A stretch of 56,439 nt of DNA from a virus, in IMG/VR virus record IMGVR_UViG_3300015264_000006, positions 1 through 56,439 of that record. One strand, given 5' to 3'. Position numbers and translations under genes: made by a program. Shown piece after piece: positions 31,516-38,729 of the stretch. The notes under the pieces were generated by a model. It was not told where the DNA came from. It saw nothing but the letters and a program-made list of their open reading frames with translations, and did no database searches. Every line of letters begins with the position of its first letter. Within the stretch, counting starts at the first letter, position 1.

Positions 31516-33032
31516 ACCCCGAACGTCGCATGGCCGTGGCGGGCCAGGGTGACCGCCTCCAGCGGGCTCACAGGCGCCGCGGCACCGCGCCACGACCACG
31601 CCCACGCATCTGCCAGCGACCGGGTCCGGGCACCCTCTGCGGCCGCGTCCAGCGGCCCCTGCCCGAGATGCCGCCACCGGCCGTTCTTCACGTCCTGGGC
31701 CAGCGCGCCGCAGCCCTGCGCGTACTCCCGCATGGACGTCATCTGCAGCCGCCGCTTACCCGGCGGCGGGTCCTTCCCCGGCGCCGTCACCGCGAACCCG
31801 CGCCCGATCAGCTCTTTCGCGAACGCGCCGGCCGCCCCGGCCGGGTTCATCACCAGCACGCACGGGTCATGCGCATCCGCCAGCTCGCACAGCCGGTCAG
31901 CCAGCCCCGCCGTGTCCTCATGCGGCGGCTCGGTCAGCTCCCCGTGGCCCAGGCCATCCGCCCGGCGGCCCGCCACCGCCACCGACCACGTACCCGGCCA
32001 CGGCGACTCATCAGGCTCCACCGCGAACGCCAGCGCCACCGGCCCGCTGATCTGCGACGCCGGGTCAGCCAGGCCCGCCCACGCCGCGACGAAACCAGCA
32101 CCGGCCCTCATCCCCGACCGGTCCGGGACATTCCCGTACGCCCGGGCGAACTCAGGTGCTTCCATTGACACCCGCTCACTGCGGATCGCGTCCAGCGTGA
32201 TCGTGTGCCGCCACTTCCCGCCGCCGCACCGGCACGGAGGCGACGGGCACAGCGCCGGCATGAACCCGAAGTAGGAGTCCTCGTCCAGCGGGTCCCAGCC
32301 CTCCGGCGCCGAGTACTCGAAATAGGCGATCCCGTGCCCGGAGTCCTCCCGGGCCGCGGCACGGCCCAGCTCCATCTGCCGGTCCAGCACCACCGACGCC
32401 GCAGTCCCCGCTGTCGAGCACACCAGCACCTGCGCATCAGCGATCGTGATCATCGCCGGGCCCAGGCCCTGCTCCCGGCGGTTGTCGGTGTCATGCCAGA
32501 TCTCGTCTAGCACCGACTGGTGCAGCGTCTTGGAGTGCCCCGACGACGACGACGTCGACAGCAGCCGGATCAGCGACCCGTTCGTGAACGAGATGTACTC
32601 GTTGCCCATGCCCTCATAGATCCGCCGGACCAGCGGCTTCAGTTTCCTCGACCGGCGGATCAGCGGGAACAGCTCATCCAGCCACTTATCCCGCGCGTCC
32701 TTCCCCGACTGCGCCGTGAACGCCGACCGCTGCGGATGCGACCACCTCGGCGCAGTGCACCGGTGGATCTGGAACGCCAGGAACAGCGTCGTCTTCCCCG
32801 TCTGCCGGGGCACCGTGACGATGATCTTCCGGTAAGCCGGCAGCCCCGTCTGCCCGTCGATCTCCCCCCCGACCATGGCGATGTCCCGCTGGTGGGGCAT
32901 GAACGGCTGGCCCAGCGCCGCGCCGATCCCGGTCAGCTCACCGCCGAACGACTCCCGCTCAGGCCTGCGCCTCGTCGCGTACTTCGGGGAACAGCTCGGC
33001 AAGAGCCGCGTCGGCGGAGCCGTCATCGTCAT
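31485..33032 (-). CDS. terL: Terminase large subunit
   Basis: 515 residues. Walker A VPRQTGKT (74-81), Walker B VLDEIWH (174-180) and a C-terminal RNase H-like nuclease starting near VALAFAVEPDESP. It packages DNA by ATP hydrolysis and cuts concatemers. A CRCGGGK segment is an added cysteine pair. The ATG lies 74 bases inside the small-subunit frame; no better later start is seen. Confidence 0.92.
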   Translation of the reverse strand: MTMTAPPTRLLPSCSPKYATRRRPERESFGGELTGIGAALGQPFMPHQRDIAMVGGEIDGQTGLPAYRKIIVTVPRQTGKTTLFLAFQIHRCTAPRWSHPQRSAFTAQSGKDARDKWLDELFPLIRRSRKLKPLVRRIYEGMGNEYISFTNGSLIRLLSTSSSSGHSKTLHQSVLDEIWHDTDNRREQGLGPAMITIADAQVLVCSTAGTAASVVLDRQMELGRAAAREDSGHGIAYFEYSAPEGWDPLDEDSYFGFMPALCPSPPCRCGGGKWRHTITLDAIRSERVSMEAPEFARAYGNVPDRSGMRAGAGFVAAWAGLADPASQISGPVALAFAVEPDESPWPGTWSVAVAGRRADGLGHGELTEPPHEDTAGLADRLCELADAHDPCVLVMNPAGAAGAFAKELIGRGFAVTAPGKDPPPGKRRLQMTSMREYAQGCGALAQDVKNGRWRHLGQGPLDAAAEGARTRSLADAWAWSWRGAAAPVSPLEAVTLARHGHATFGVQVPPEPDVF

Positions 33033-33219
33033 CCGCCGTCAGCTCCCTCAGCACCACGTGGTACTGCCGCCACAAAGCCGCATTCGACGGGTCCTCGTCA
33101 AGCGCGAACGCCATCGAGCGGAGCGACTGGACGGTCGCGGCGTCGACCTTCTCGACGCGGCCCAGGCGGCGCAGCTCCCTCAGCGTCTGCTCCAGCTGGC
33201 CATGGTTCGTAGTCCGCAC
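32959..33219 (-). CDS. Terminase small subunit candidate
   Basis: 86 residues from GTG 33219. LEQTLRELRRLGRVEKVDAA, VQSLRSMAFALDEDPSNAAL and WRQYHVVLRELTADDDDG: a helical domain that fits small terminase-like proteins that precede TerL in actinophages. It would bind the packaging site, and the gap just upstream is a candidate for that site. Confidence 0.65.
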   Translation of the reverse strand: MRTTNHGQLEQTLRELRRLGRVEKVDAATVQSLRSMAFALDEDPSNAALWRQYHVVLRELTADDDDGSADAALAELFPEVRDEAQA

Positions 33220-33334
33220 GCACGCCCCCCCCGGTCAGCGAAAAATCGGCGCCGTAAATAAATCCCAGACGGCTGCGGAGTCGCACGTCAGCGATCCGCA
33301 ATCGTGATCTTGCCCTGGGGTCTGGGCTAATGGT
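33220..33334. other. Packaging-region gap, candidate cos site
   Basis: 115 non-coding bases between the HNH gene and the small terminase gene. It contains an AT-richer GAAAAATC ... GTAAATAAATCCC segment and the imperfect repeats GTCAGCGA (33234-33241) and GTCAGCGATC (33288-33297). HNH-terminase neighbourhoods of HK97-like phages usually hold cos here; the cut is not identifiable from sequence. Confidence 0.35.
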
Positions 33335-33895
33335 CTACCAGCGGCGCGACGTGGCCATGATGGTCTCGGCGCGGGCCGCGCTCACCCGCGCGGTGACGCC
33401 GGGCCCGGGCGCGCCGGGACGCTGCTGCCACCTGGGCGCGCCTGGCTGGCGTGGTGCCCGGAGCCCGAGCGCCCTGTTCCGCTTTCGCAGCTCGGTGCCG
33501 CATGCGCGGCTGCAGCTGCGCTGAGGTGCGTGGTTAGGGTGGTAGTGCGCGCCGCAGATCTCGCAGCTGCGCGCGGCGTAGTGGTAGGGCTTGCCGCATG
33601 CCTGGCAGGTGGTGTCGTGTCCTGCGCCGAGGATCAGGTGCGGCTGCGCCTGGTTGCCTGCGGTCGCGCCGGCGCTGCGGTTGCAGGATGCGTGCTCCAG
33701 GACGGCGGGCCCGTTCGTGCCGCCCTTGGCCCGGTCGGTGATGTGGCCGCGGTCGAGTGCCTGCGTCCTGTACATGGGCTGGCCGCACCGCCAGCACGGG
33801 GTGCCGTCAACGTGAGCTGCAAGCAGCCGCTTCTTGTCCGCGACGTGCGGTGAGCCGAGGCCCCTTTCGGCTGTGGTTCCCCGGTAGCGCGCCAT
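33335..33895 (-). CDS. HNH endonuclease beside the terminase
   Basis: 186 residues. CWRCGQPMYRTQALDRGHIT, then DRAKGGTNGPAVLEHASCNR: the D-H, N and H positions of HNH/EndoVII-like nucleases. A second C-terminal region (CQACGKPYHYAARSCEICGA, then CSRACG) is a zinc ribbon pair. HNH proteins next to terminase genes take part in cos cleavage in HK97-type phages. Confidence 0.85.
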   Translation of the reverse strand: MARYRGTTAERGLGSPHVADKKRLLAAHVDGTPCWRCGQPMYRTQALDRGHITDRAKGGTNGPAVLEHASCNRSAGATAGNQAQPHLILGAGHDTTCQACGKPYHYAARSCEICGAHYHPNHAPQRSCSRACGTELRKRNRALGLRAPRQPGAPRWQQRPGAPGPGVTARVSAARAETIMATSRRW

Positions 33896-34044
33896 CAGCC
33901 CGTCCTCACCGTGGCGGTGCGCGGCTCGTGCTGGCAGTCGCACAGTGCGCTGGCCGCCCGCTCGGTGACGGTGAGGTCACGCCGCTGGCGGGCCTTCTCG
34001 GGGCAGGCGCCGTGCTGGCCGTCGCGGCAGGGCTGGCAGACCAT
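33895..34044 (-). CDS. Small zinc-finger-like protein
   Basis: 49 residues: MVCQPCRDGQHGACPEKARQ, later LCDCQHEP. The CxxC-x4-H-x2-C ... C-x-C-x-H pattern is shared by small actinophage proteins of unknown role. The TGA overlaps the HNH ATG (TGATG). Confidence 0.6.
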   Translation of the reverse strand: MVCQPCRDGQHGACPEKARQRRDLTVTERAASALCDCQHEPRTATVRTG

Positions 34045-34046
34045 GG

Positions 34047-34160
34047 TCAGTCCGCGTTCTCGGTCAGCCAGCGGGTGACGCGGTAGCCGAGCTCGATCAG
34101 GGCCATGGTGTAGCTCGTGCTGGTGAGGTCACGCTCGTCGCGGTCCGCGGTGTCAGTCAT
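34047..34160 (-). CDS. Possible 37-residue peptide at the head of the late block
   Basis: MTDTADRDERDLTSTSYTMA then LIELGYRVTRWLTENAD, a short helical peptide. It lies 2 bases from the next gene and 30 bases after the bidirectional terminator, so it may be the first late gene. An upstream in-frame ATG (34187) lies close to the terminator. Confidence 0.45.
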   Translation of the reverse strand: MTDTADRDERDLTSTSYTMALIELGYRVTRWLTENAD

Positions 34161-34189
34161 TGCCCGTTGCCCTGCCTCCCCGCGCATGG

Positions 34190-34235
34190 AAAAGGCCCCG
34201 GTGCCCGGATCCGGGCATGAGGTCTCAGGCCTTTT
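34190..34235. terminator. Bidirectional terminator between early and late blocks
   Basis: AAAAGGCC (34190-34197) and GGCCTTTT (34228-34235) form the outer stem; TGCCCG-GATC-CGGGCA forms an inner hairpin. Each strand ends with a run of four T after the stem, so it can work in both directions. It separates the long early operon from the late genes, which therefore need their own promoter or antitermination. Confidence 0.75.
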
Positions 34236-34245
34236 GTAGCACACG

Positions 34246-34506
34246 CTAGTTACCTGCGGGAACGCAGAGCGCTTCCGCGGCGCGCAGCCAGGGCTGGAGC
34301 GCGGTGTGCAGGCGGCTGATCCCGGCCCAGTCGTAGCAGGCGACGGGGTGGCCGCGGCCGGTGCCGGGGTGCCGCCATCCGGCGGGCTGCACGCCGAGCG
34401 CGCGGACGATGACGCGCAGCTGCGCCTCGGTCATGCGGGGCCTGAGCAGGCCGGCGGCCTCGGCCAGGGTGACCAGGACGGCGGCAGGCATGCCCGATTT
34501 TCGCAT
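34246..34506 (-). CDS. Small HTH-like regulator candidate
   Basis: 86 residues from ATG 34506, or 81 from ATG 34491. AAVLVTLAEAAGLLRPRMTE, then AQLRVIVRALGVQPAGWRHP, and later YDWAGISRLHTALQPWLRAA: a helix-turn-helix and wing arrangement of the MerR/HTH_17 kind. Its position at the early/late boundary suits a late regulator. A perfect 13-bp inverted repeat overlaps both possible start codons. Confidence 0.6.
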   Translation of the reverse strand: MRKSGMPAAVLVTLAEAAGLLRPRMTEAQLRVIVRALGVQPAGWRHPGTGRGHPVACYDWAGISRLHTALQPWLRAAEALCVPAGN

Positions 34507-34515
34507 GCCTGCCGC
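34481..34515. promoter_or_regulatory. 13-bp perfect inverted repeat over start codons
   Basis: GCGGCAGGCATGC (34481-34493) and GCATGCCTGCCGC (34503-34515) flank a 9-base spacer. In the leftward message, each arm contains one of the two candidate ATG codons, so a folded hairpin would hide both. As DNA, it could be an operator for the encoded regulator. Confidence 0.65.
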
Positions 34516-34632
34516 GCCGGGCCATAACCTGCCGAGTCCCGGCCCGCGATGCCGCGCCGATCCTGCCTGGCCAGTGCTGGCCGTGCCCCGCGCCTATAGC
34601 AGACCTAGCCCAGGCCGGCGCGGGGCCACCCC

Positions 34633-34666
34633 GGACGGCAGGGCCACGCCAATGGCCCTGCCGTCC
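34633..34666. terminator. 14-bp perfect hairpin upstream of the tRNA-like gene
   Basis: GGACGGCAGGGCCA and TGGCCCTGCCGTCC flank CGCCAA with no mismatch. A second inverted pair (CCCCGCGCC near 34587 and GGCGCGGGG near 34617) lies just before it. The 160-base stretch 34516-34671 has no clear gene; it is structured DNA that ends the early operon read leftward. Confidence 0.55.
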
Positions 34667-34671
34667 CACAT

Positions 34672-34742
34672 GCGCCCGTAGCTCAGAGGAAGAGCAAACC
34701 ACTCGCAGGGTCAGGCCGCAGGTTCGAATCCTGCCGGGCGCG
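34672..34742 (+). tRNA. tRNA-like gene with irregular anticodon arm
   Basis: Acceptor GCGCCCG/CGGGCGC (7 bp), D-arm GCTC-AGAGGAA-GAGC and T-arm GCAGG-TTCGAAT-CCTGC are perfect. The 22 bases between D and T arms do not form a normal 5-bp stem; the best pairing is ACC/GGT with an 8-base loop ACTCGCAG, so no anticodon can be assigned. It may be a degenerate or unusual tRNA, or a tRNA-derived attachment or structural element. Confidence 0.55.
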
Positions 34743-34816
34743 CGTGCCCATACAGGCTACAAGGTTTCTTGCCAACGAGCTCCCTGGCGGAGTTGCTTTC
34801 GTCAGGGAGCTGGCCG

Positions 34817-35185
34817 TCACCCGGGCTGCGGCACATGCCGCAGCACCGGCCGGGGGACGGTCACCTCGCGGGCGCGGCGGACGAGTGCGTCGCGCAGGGC
34901 CCGGGATTTCGCGCCGAGCACCGCGGCGGCTTTCCGCTTCCGGCGCCGCTTCCGCCGCTCGTTCCACCACGACCAGGCGCACAGTGCGCCGCAGAACGCG
35001 AACCAGGCCGCCGCCAGGTACCCGTGCTGCAGCAGGTAAAAGACGACCAGGCAGGCGTCCAGCAGGGCGAACAGCCCGGTCATGTACTCGAACCCGCGTT
35101 CCATCAGGCCCGCGAGCCGCAGCACGCCGCAGGCGACGGCCACGCCCATCAGGCACGACTCAGCAACGGTGAACATGATGATCAT
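34817..35185 (-). CDS. Membrane protein, possible holin
   Basis: 122 residues from ATG 35185 (ATGA overlap). Three hydrophobic segments (SCLMGVAVACGVLRLAGL, MTGLFALLDACLVVFYLL and LAAAWFAFCGALCAWSWW) are followed by a strongly basic tail (NERRKRRRKRKAAAVLG). It is the last gene of the early operon, about 1.4 kb after the endolysin, so a holin role is possible; two other holin-like genes exist near 5.7 and 7.3 kb. Confidence 0.65.
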   Translation of the reverse strand: MIIMFTVAESCLMGVAVACGVLRLAGLMERGFEYMTGLFALLDACLVVFYLLQHGYLAAAWFAFCGALCAWSWWNERRKRRRKRKAAAVLGAKSRALRDALVRRAREVTVPRPVLRHVPQPG

Positions 35186-35787
35186 GTGACCAGCCCGTCT
35201 GCCCACTCGATGACCGGGGTGACCTGGTCGACGGGGCTGTAGCCCATCCGGCCGACCGGGTGGCTGCCGTCACTGTCGGTGCAGTCGCCTTTCAGGCAGG
35301 TCACCAGGCGGTCGCGGACCAGGGCGCTGAGCATGGGGCAGGTGCAGTACGGGCAGGGCGCCGGGATCCGCTGCGGCCGCTCGGCCTCGTCGATCGCGGG
35401 GAGCTGCAGGATCGCCGTCACGCACCCGTTCAGGTCACGGACGGCCCGGCAGTACTCGCAGCGGCACGGCTTCCCGGCGCGCGAGTGCTCCTGCGGCATG
35501 GCGCAGCCGAGGCGCCCGATGGCCTCCAGTGCCCTGGCGGTGTTGCGGTCTGACCAGCCGCGGCGGGGCCGGGCCCGGCCGGTGACGGCCTGGGCGAGGA
35601 TCTGCTCGGTGTCGCGGATGAGGGCGTGCGCGGTGCCCCAGGCCGCCGCGGCCTGGCTGTTCCACGGCGGGGTGCTGCCGGGCTTGCTCCCGCCGCGGGT
35701 GCCGTCGGCGTCGGGCTCGCCGAGCAGGGCGGCGGCGGTGCGCAGCAGCGGCCCCAGGTCGGCGCACGCCTCGCTCAGGCTGGTCAC
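35182..35787 (-). CDS. Hypothetical protein with cysteine clusters
   Basis: 201 residues from GTG 35787. VTSLSEACADLGPLLRTAAA at the start; central CRCEYCRAVRDLNGC and PCPYCTCPML ... TCLKGDCTDSDG give two metal-binding clusters; QVTPVIEWADGLVT at the end. Conserved in actinophages, function unknown. Its first 15 residues are repeated in the small remnant at 36140. Confidence 0.65.
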   Translation of the reverse strand: MTSLSEACADLGPLLRTAAALLGEPDADGTRGGSKPGSTPPWNSQAAAAWGTAHALIRDTEQILAQAVTGRARPRRGWSDRNTARALEAIGRLGCAMPQEHSRAGKPCRCEYCRAVRDLNGCVTAILQLPAIDEAERPQRIPAPCPYCTCPMLSALVRDRLVTCLKGDCTDSDGSHPVGRMGYSPVDQVTPVIEWADGLVT

Positions 35788-36143
35788 CGGCCGCCTTCCA
35801 TGTCGCGGACGATGCCGCCGAAGACGGCATCGTCACGGAGCTGCCGGAACGTCTCCTGGCCTTCGGTGCTGGACGCCCACGCGTCCGCTTCCTCCTTGGT
35901 CGCGTCGAAGTCACCGTCGACGACTCGCTGGGCGAGGGATGCCAGGGCTGCTCTTGCTTTCGGGCCGGTCGCCGGCTGCTTCGCGAGCGCTTTCAGGTCG
36001 CTGACGAGCTGGATCTCCGGGAATATCAGCGGCGAGAGGTAGTCGTGGTAGTAGCCGTCCACGGCGCGGGTGATCATGTCGCGCGGCATTCCCGGCACTT
36101 CGCGGAGCGCCTGGGCGAGCTTGGCCGTGGTGTGCTCGCTCAT
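35784..36143 (-). CDS. Hypothetical protein, inserted gene
   Basis: 119 residues, helical: AKLAQALREVPGMPRDMITR, VSDLKALAKQPATGPKARAA and FRQLRDDAVFGGIVRD. No family recognised. It stands between a truncated copy of the downstream gene start (36140-36202) and that gene itself, so it was probably inserted at the start of the 35182 gene. Confidence 0.6.
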   Translation of the reverse strand: MSEHTTAKLAQALREVPGMPRDMITRAVDGYYHDYLSPLIFPEIQLVSDLKALAKQPATGPKARAALASLAQRVVDGDFDATKEEADAWASSTEGQETFRQLRDDAVFGGIVRDMEGGR

Positions 36144-36202
36144 GTCGTGCCTCCTGTGAGCAGCGGGCCCAGGTCAGCGCACGCCTCGCTCAGCGACGTC
36201 AC
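36140..36202 (-). pseudogene. Truncated duplicate of the 35182 gene start
   Basis: A 20-residue frame, VTSLSEACADLGPLLTGGTT, whose first 15 residues equal the start of the gene at 35787. About 45 bases are duplicated with few changes. GTGA at 36199-36202 and ATGA at 36140-36143 preserve translational coupling to both neighbours. It looks like the footprint of an insertion event. Confidence 0.7.
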
Positions 36203-36615
36203 AGCAGGCCGGCCAGTACGATCAGCGGCAGGGCATTCCATATGTCCCACACGTCAGAGCTGGACTGCCAGAGGTGGCCGTCAGTGTCGCCGTGCGGGTG
36301 CTCGCCGCATCTGAGATAGATGACCTTGTCGCCATTGCAGGTGGCGGAGCTAAACTCCCGTCCGCGAAAGTCACATCGATACCGCTCGCGAACTTCGGCT
36401 GAACGGACAAGCGAGCCGTCAAGCGAGCCGATGACCTCGATTATGCCGGTGGCAGCAAACGGCTTGCGAGCGCCAGTGCGAATGCGGCCGAACGGCTTGA
36501 TCAGGAAGGGATCTACCTCGTCAAGCTGACGAGCGACGCTCAGGGTGACCTGCCGTGAGCCGACCATCAGCACGCGGACCTCAGCGGTCAGTACCTCAAC
36601 CGTCGCGGTGCTCAT
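36199..36615 (-). CDS. Hypothetical protein conserved in actinobacteria
   Basis: 138 residues. MSTATVEVLTAEVRVLMVGS, then RQVTLSVARQLDEVDPFLIK and PFGRIRTGARKPFAATGIIE: the VGSRQVTLSVxRQLD segment recurs in actinobacterial genomes and phages. The C-terminus (IWNALPLIVLAGLL) is hydrophobic. Function unknown. Overlaps the endolysin stop by ATGA. Confidence 0.65.
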   Translation of the reverse strand: MSTATVEVLTAEVRVLMVGSRQVTLSVARQLDEVDPFLIKPFGRIRTGARKPFAATGIIEVIGSLDGSLVRSAEVRERYRCDFRGREFSSATCNGDKVIYLRCGEHPHGDTDGHLWQSSSDVWDIWNALPLIVLAGLL

Positions 36616-37493
36616 GCCGTGCCGCCTGGCAGCCACAGCGGCAGCCCCGCCCGCATGACCGCATCCCACCCGATGCGCCCGGTCAGGACGCCGTTCACGT
36701 ACTCCGCGAACGCCGGCGGGAGGACGCCGCCGGGCGAGTGCGCCAGCGTCAGCCGCACGATCACCGACGGGTCCGTGCCGTGCTGGCGGGCGAGCCCGGC
36801 CAGGGACGACTGCCCGGCGGTCACGTGCAGCACCGGGCCGGACGGCCTGGGCGGCGGCGCGAACAAGCGGATCCACGCGTCCAGGTCCGCGCTCGTGCCG
36901 TTGAACGCGTCGCGGTCCACCCCGTTGCGGATGCCGTACTGCCAGAATTTCCACGACGACCACGGCTTCACCTCCGCCGGCGACGGCGCGGTAGCGGCGG
37001 GGTGGGCGATCCACAGGGCGTACCGGTCCAGGCCCGCGCAGTACCCGCCCTTGGCGAAGCTGAGGAACGTGTAGACGCCGCGCGGGTTGCGGGGGCACAG
37101 CTTGTCCAGCTCAGCCATGAACGCGCGGGCGCACGCCGCGGTCTCGCGGAAGCCGGGGTTGGCCGGGTTCTCGTTGTCGAGCCACAGCATGTCCTGCGGG
37201 GTCAGGCCGAGGTCGTGGTAGGCGGCGGCGAACCGGGCGGCCTGGGCGGCGCCGGACTCGAACGGGTCGAGGAAGTGGTAGGCGCCCCTGTGCAGGCCCC
37301 TCTTGGCGATCTCGGCGTGGTTCCACTGCGCTGTGGGATCAGGCGAGTTGGTGCCGGGCGTGGACAGGCCCTGGGTGAGGCGGTGGATGCCGAACGACAG
37401 GCCGGACGTGGCCGACCAGGCGAACTTCCCCTGAAAATTGGACACGTCCAGGCCCTGGGCGGAGCGGACGGTGGTAGCTGCGGGGTGGGTCAT
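36612..37493 (-). CDS. Endolysin, GH25 muramidase
   Basis: 293 residues. GLDVSNFQGKFAW, HRGAYHFLDPFESG, DMLWLDNENPANPG with the catalytic acids, GVYTFLSFAKGGYCA and WKFWQYGIRNG are the GH25 lysozyme pattern (residues 13-215). After a proline linker, LHVTAGQSSLAGLARQHGTD ... YVNGVLTGRIGWD is a LysM-like wall-binding domain. It cuts between MurNAc and GlcNAc to release progeny. Confidence 0.9.
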   Translation of the reverse strand: MTHPAATTVRSAQGLDVSNFQGKFAWSATSGLSFGIHRLTQGLSTPGTNSPDPTAQWNHAEIAKRGLHRGAYHFLDPFESGAAQAARFAAAYHDLGLTPQDMLWLDNENPANPGFRETAACARAFMAELDKLCPRNPRGVYTFLSFAKGGYCAGLDRYALWIAHPAATAPSPAEVKPWSSWKFWQYGIRNGVDRDAFNGTSADLDAWIRLFAPPPRPSGPVLHVTAGQSSLAGLARQHGTDPSVIVRLTLAHSPGGVLPPAFAEYVNGVLTGRIGWDAVMRAGLPLWLPGGTA

Positions 37494-37957
37494 GCGGTGC
37501 CTCCTGCGGGCTCGTACGTGGCTTCGAAGATGTCGGGCTTGGCAATGCCGAATAGGAAATCTGCTGCGCGCAGTAGCAGGGTTGGGTTGTCCCTGAAGAA
37601 GCCGAGTCCCTTGTTGCACGGTGCGCAGAGGCGACCTCGAACCCGGCCTGTCTGATGGCTGTGATCGATGCAGAGGCGCTCGGTCGCACCACAGATGACG
37701 CAGACCATTGGCATTGCATCCCACTGGGCCTGCGTTAGGCCGAATGCGCTCCTGGCCTTATGGGCCGCCACGCGCTCTTTGTTCTCGGTCACCCACGCCT
37801 TGTGGGCAGCCTTGGCCTTCTCCGTGTTGGCGGCGTAGTAAGCGCTGCTTGCAGCCTGGCTGCATGCCTTGCACCAGCTCGTCGGCTTCGCCCTGGTCTT
37901 GTCGCGGTAGAACTCGCTCAGCGGCTTGGCTACACGGCACTTCGAGCACGTCTTCAT
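37490..37957 (-). CDS. Endonuclease VII-type HNH protein with a captured tail
   Basis: 155 residues. Zinc ribbon KTCSKCRVAKPLSEFYRD with CKAC, then CVICGATERLCIDHSHQTGR, RGRLCAPCNKGLGFFRDNP: recombination endonuclease VII. The last residues, KPDIFEATYEPAGG, are not part of this family but are the standard C-terminus of PGDYG proteins, and the upstream gene is a PGDYG protein. The gene appears to have entered a PGDYG gene and kept its 3-prime end. Confidence 0.85.
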   Translation of the reverse strand: MKTCSKCRVAKPLSEFYRDKTRAKPTSWCKACSQAASSAYYAANTEKAKAAHKAWVTENKERVAAHKARSAFGLTQAQWDAMPMVCVICGATERLCIDHSHQTGRVRGRLCAPCNKGLGFFRDNPTLLLRAADFLFGIAKPDIFEATYEPAGGTA

Positions 37958-38232
37958 TCGCTCACGGCCTCGTAAGTCAGGGCGAAAACATCTGCGGCGC
38001 AGGGGTAGAGCTCGGACTTGACGCCGCGGATGATCCAGTCGCCGGGGCGGAATTCCATGTCGCCCTCCAGCGTCGTGATGTAGCCGCCGTCGTTGGTGCG
38101 GCTTTTCCACGTGTGGCCAGGAGCCGATGAGCCGCCGAGGAATGCGGTTACCTCGGTGCAGCTGTCTCCGCTGCCGGTGAACTGGACGGCCTCGATGACG
38201 ACGGGCTTCTTGCGGTACCGCTGGCTGGTCAC
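37954..38232 (-). CDS. PGDYG-family protein
   Basis: 92 residues from GTG 38232. YRKKPVVIEAVQFTGSG, ITTLEGDMEFRPGDWIIRGV and ELYPCAADVFALTYEAVSE fit the small phage family with the PGDxI motif. Function unknown. Its C-terminus, ADVFALTYE, is paralogous to the KPDIFEATYE tail on the adjacent HNH protein. Confidence 0.8.
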   Translation of the reverse strand: MTSQRYRKKPVVIEAVQFTGSGDSCTEVTAFLGGSSAPGHTWKSRTNDGGYITTLEGDMEFRPGDWIIRGVKSELYPCAADVFALTYEAVSE

Positions 38233-38444
38233 GTGGTGCCTCCTGGGGTGGTCATGGTCGTGCGGTGGTACCAGCGGGGCATGGGCTCGCCGGGCGGCGG
38301 GCCGGGGTCGGAGCCCAGCGGGCGCATGAACCACTCCCAGTACTCGGCGTCGAAATCGCCGACGGTGCCGGGGTCGGTGGCGTGGGGGCAGTCGCGGCCG
38401 GGGTGGCCGAACACCGTTGGATCGGGGCAGCAGCAGGCGGTCAC
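38229..38444 (-). CDS. Small hypothetical protein with Cys cluster
   Basis: 71 residues: CCCPDPTVFGHPGRDCPHAT, then FDAEYWEWFMRPLG. The C-x-C ... C-x-H pattern resembles small zinc-binding phage proteins. First gene after the putative origin; the GTG start lacks a strong ribosome site. Confidence 0.55.
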   Translation of the reverse strand: MTACCCPDPTVFGHPGRDCPHATDPGTVGDFDAEYWEWFMRPLGSDPGPPPGEPMPRWYHRTTMTTPGGTT

Positions 38445-38576
38445 AGCAGGCTCCGGCTTTTTGTCTTTTCCATTTCAATTCCGCTTTTCCCGCGCGCATC
38501 GCGCGTTGCCAGTCGTTCAAGATTTCTGCGCGTCAGTTAGGTGGGGTCTCCGTTAGTCCGTCCGTCCGTCCGTGCT
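38445..38576. other. AT-rich segment beside the iterons
   Basis: CGGCTTTTTGTCTTTTCC-ATTTCAATTCCGCTTTTCCC (about 38455-38494) is the most T-rich stretch seen in the early region. It is followed by a CGCGCATCGCGCG palindrome and a TCCG tetranucleotide run at 38558-38573. It could be the unwinding element of an origin. Confidence 0.5.
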
Positions 38577-38729
38577 CTTGTGACAAGCATTGTGACAAGC
38601 ATTGTGACAAGCATGTTTCCGCAGGTCACACGGCGTTTTGAGCATCGTGACAAGCATCGTGACAAGCATCGTGAAACGGACATTGAGCATCGTGACATCT
38701 GAGTTTCACCTGGCCTGAGCATCGTGACG
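38577..38729. repeat. Iteron array, candidate replication origin
   Basis: Eight related 12-bp units with consensus AGCATYGTGACA. Three are in tandem at 38579-38614 (the first with a diverged left half), then units begin at 38641, 38653, 38665, 38686 and 38718, spaced near multiples of the helical turn. The last unit is inside the 3-prime end of the neighbouring initiator-like gene. Iterons with an AT-rich flank are typical of theta origins. Confidence 0.8.

Noticed and set aside
33220-33334. Defined cos cleavage site
   Set aside because: No palindrome or overhang can be assigned; it is given only as a candidate region.
38577-38729. CRISPR array
   Set aside because: 12-bp repeats without spacers of normal size; iterons explain them better.
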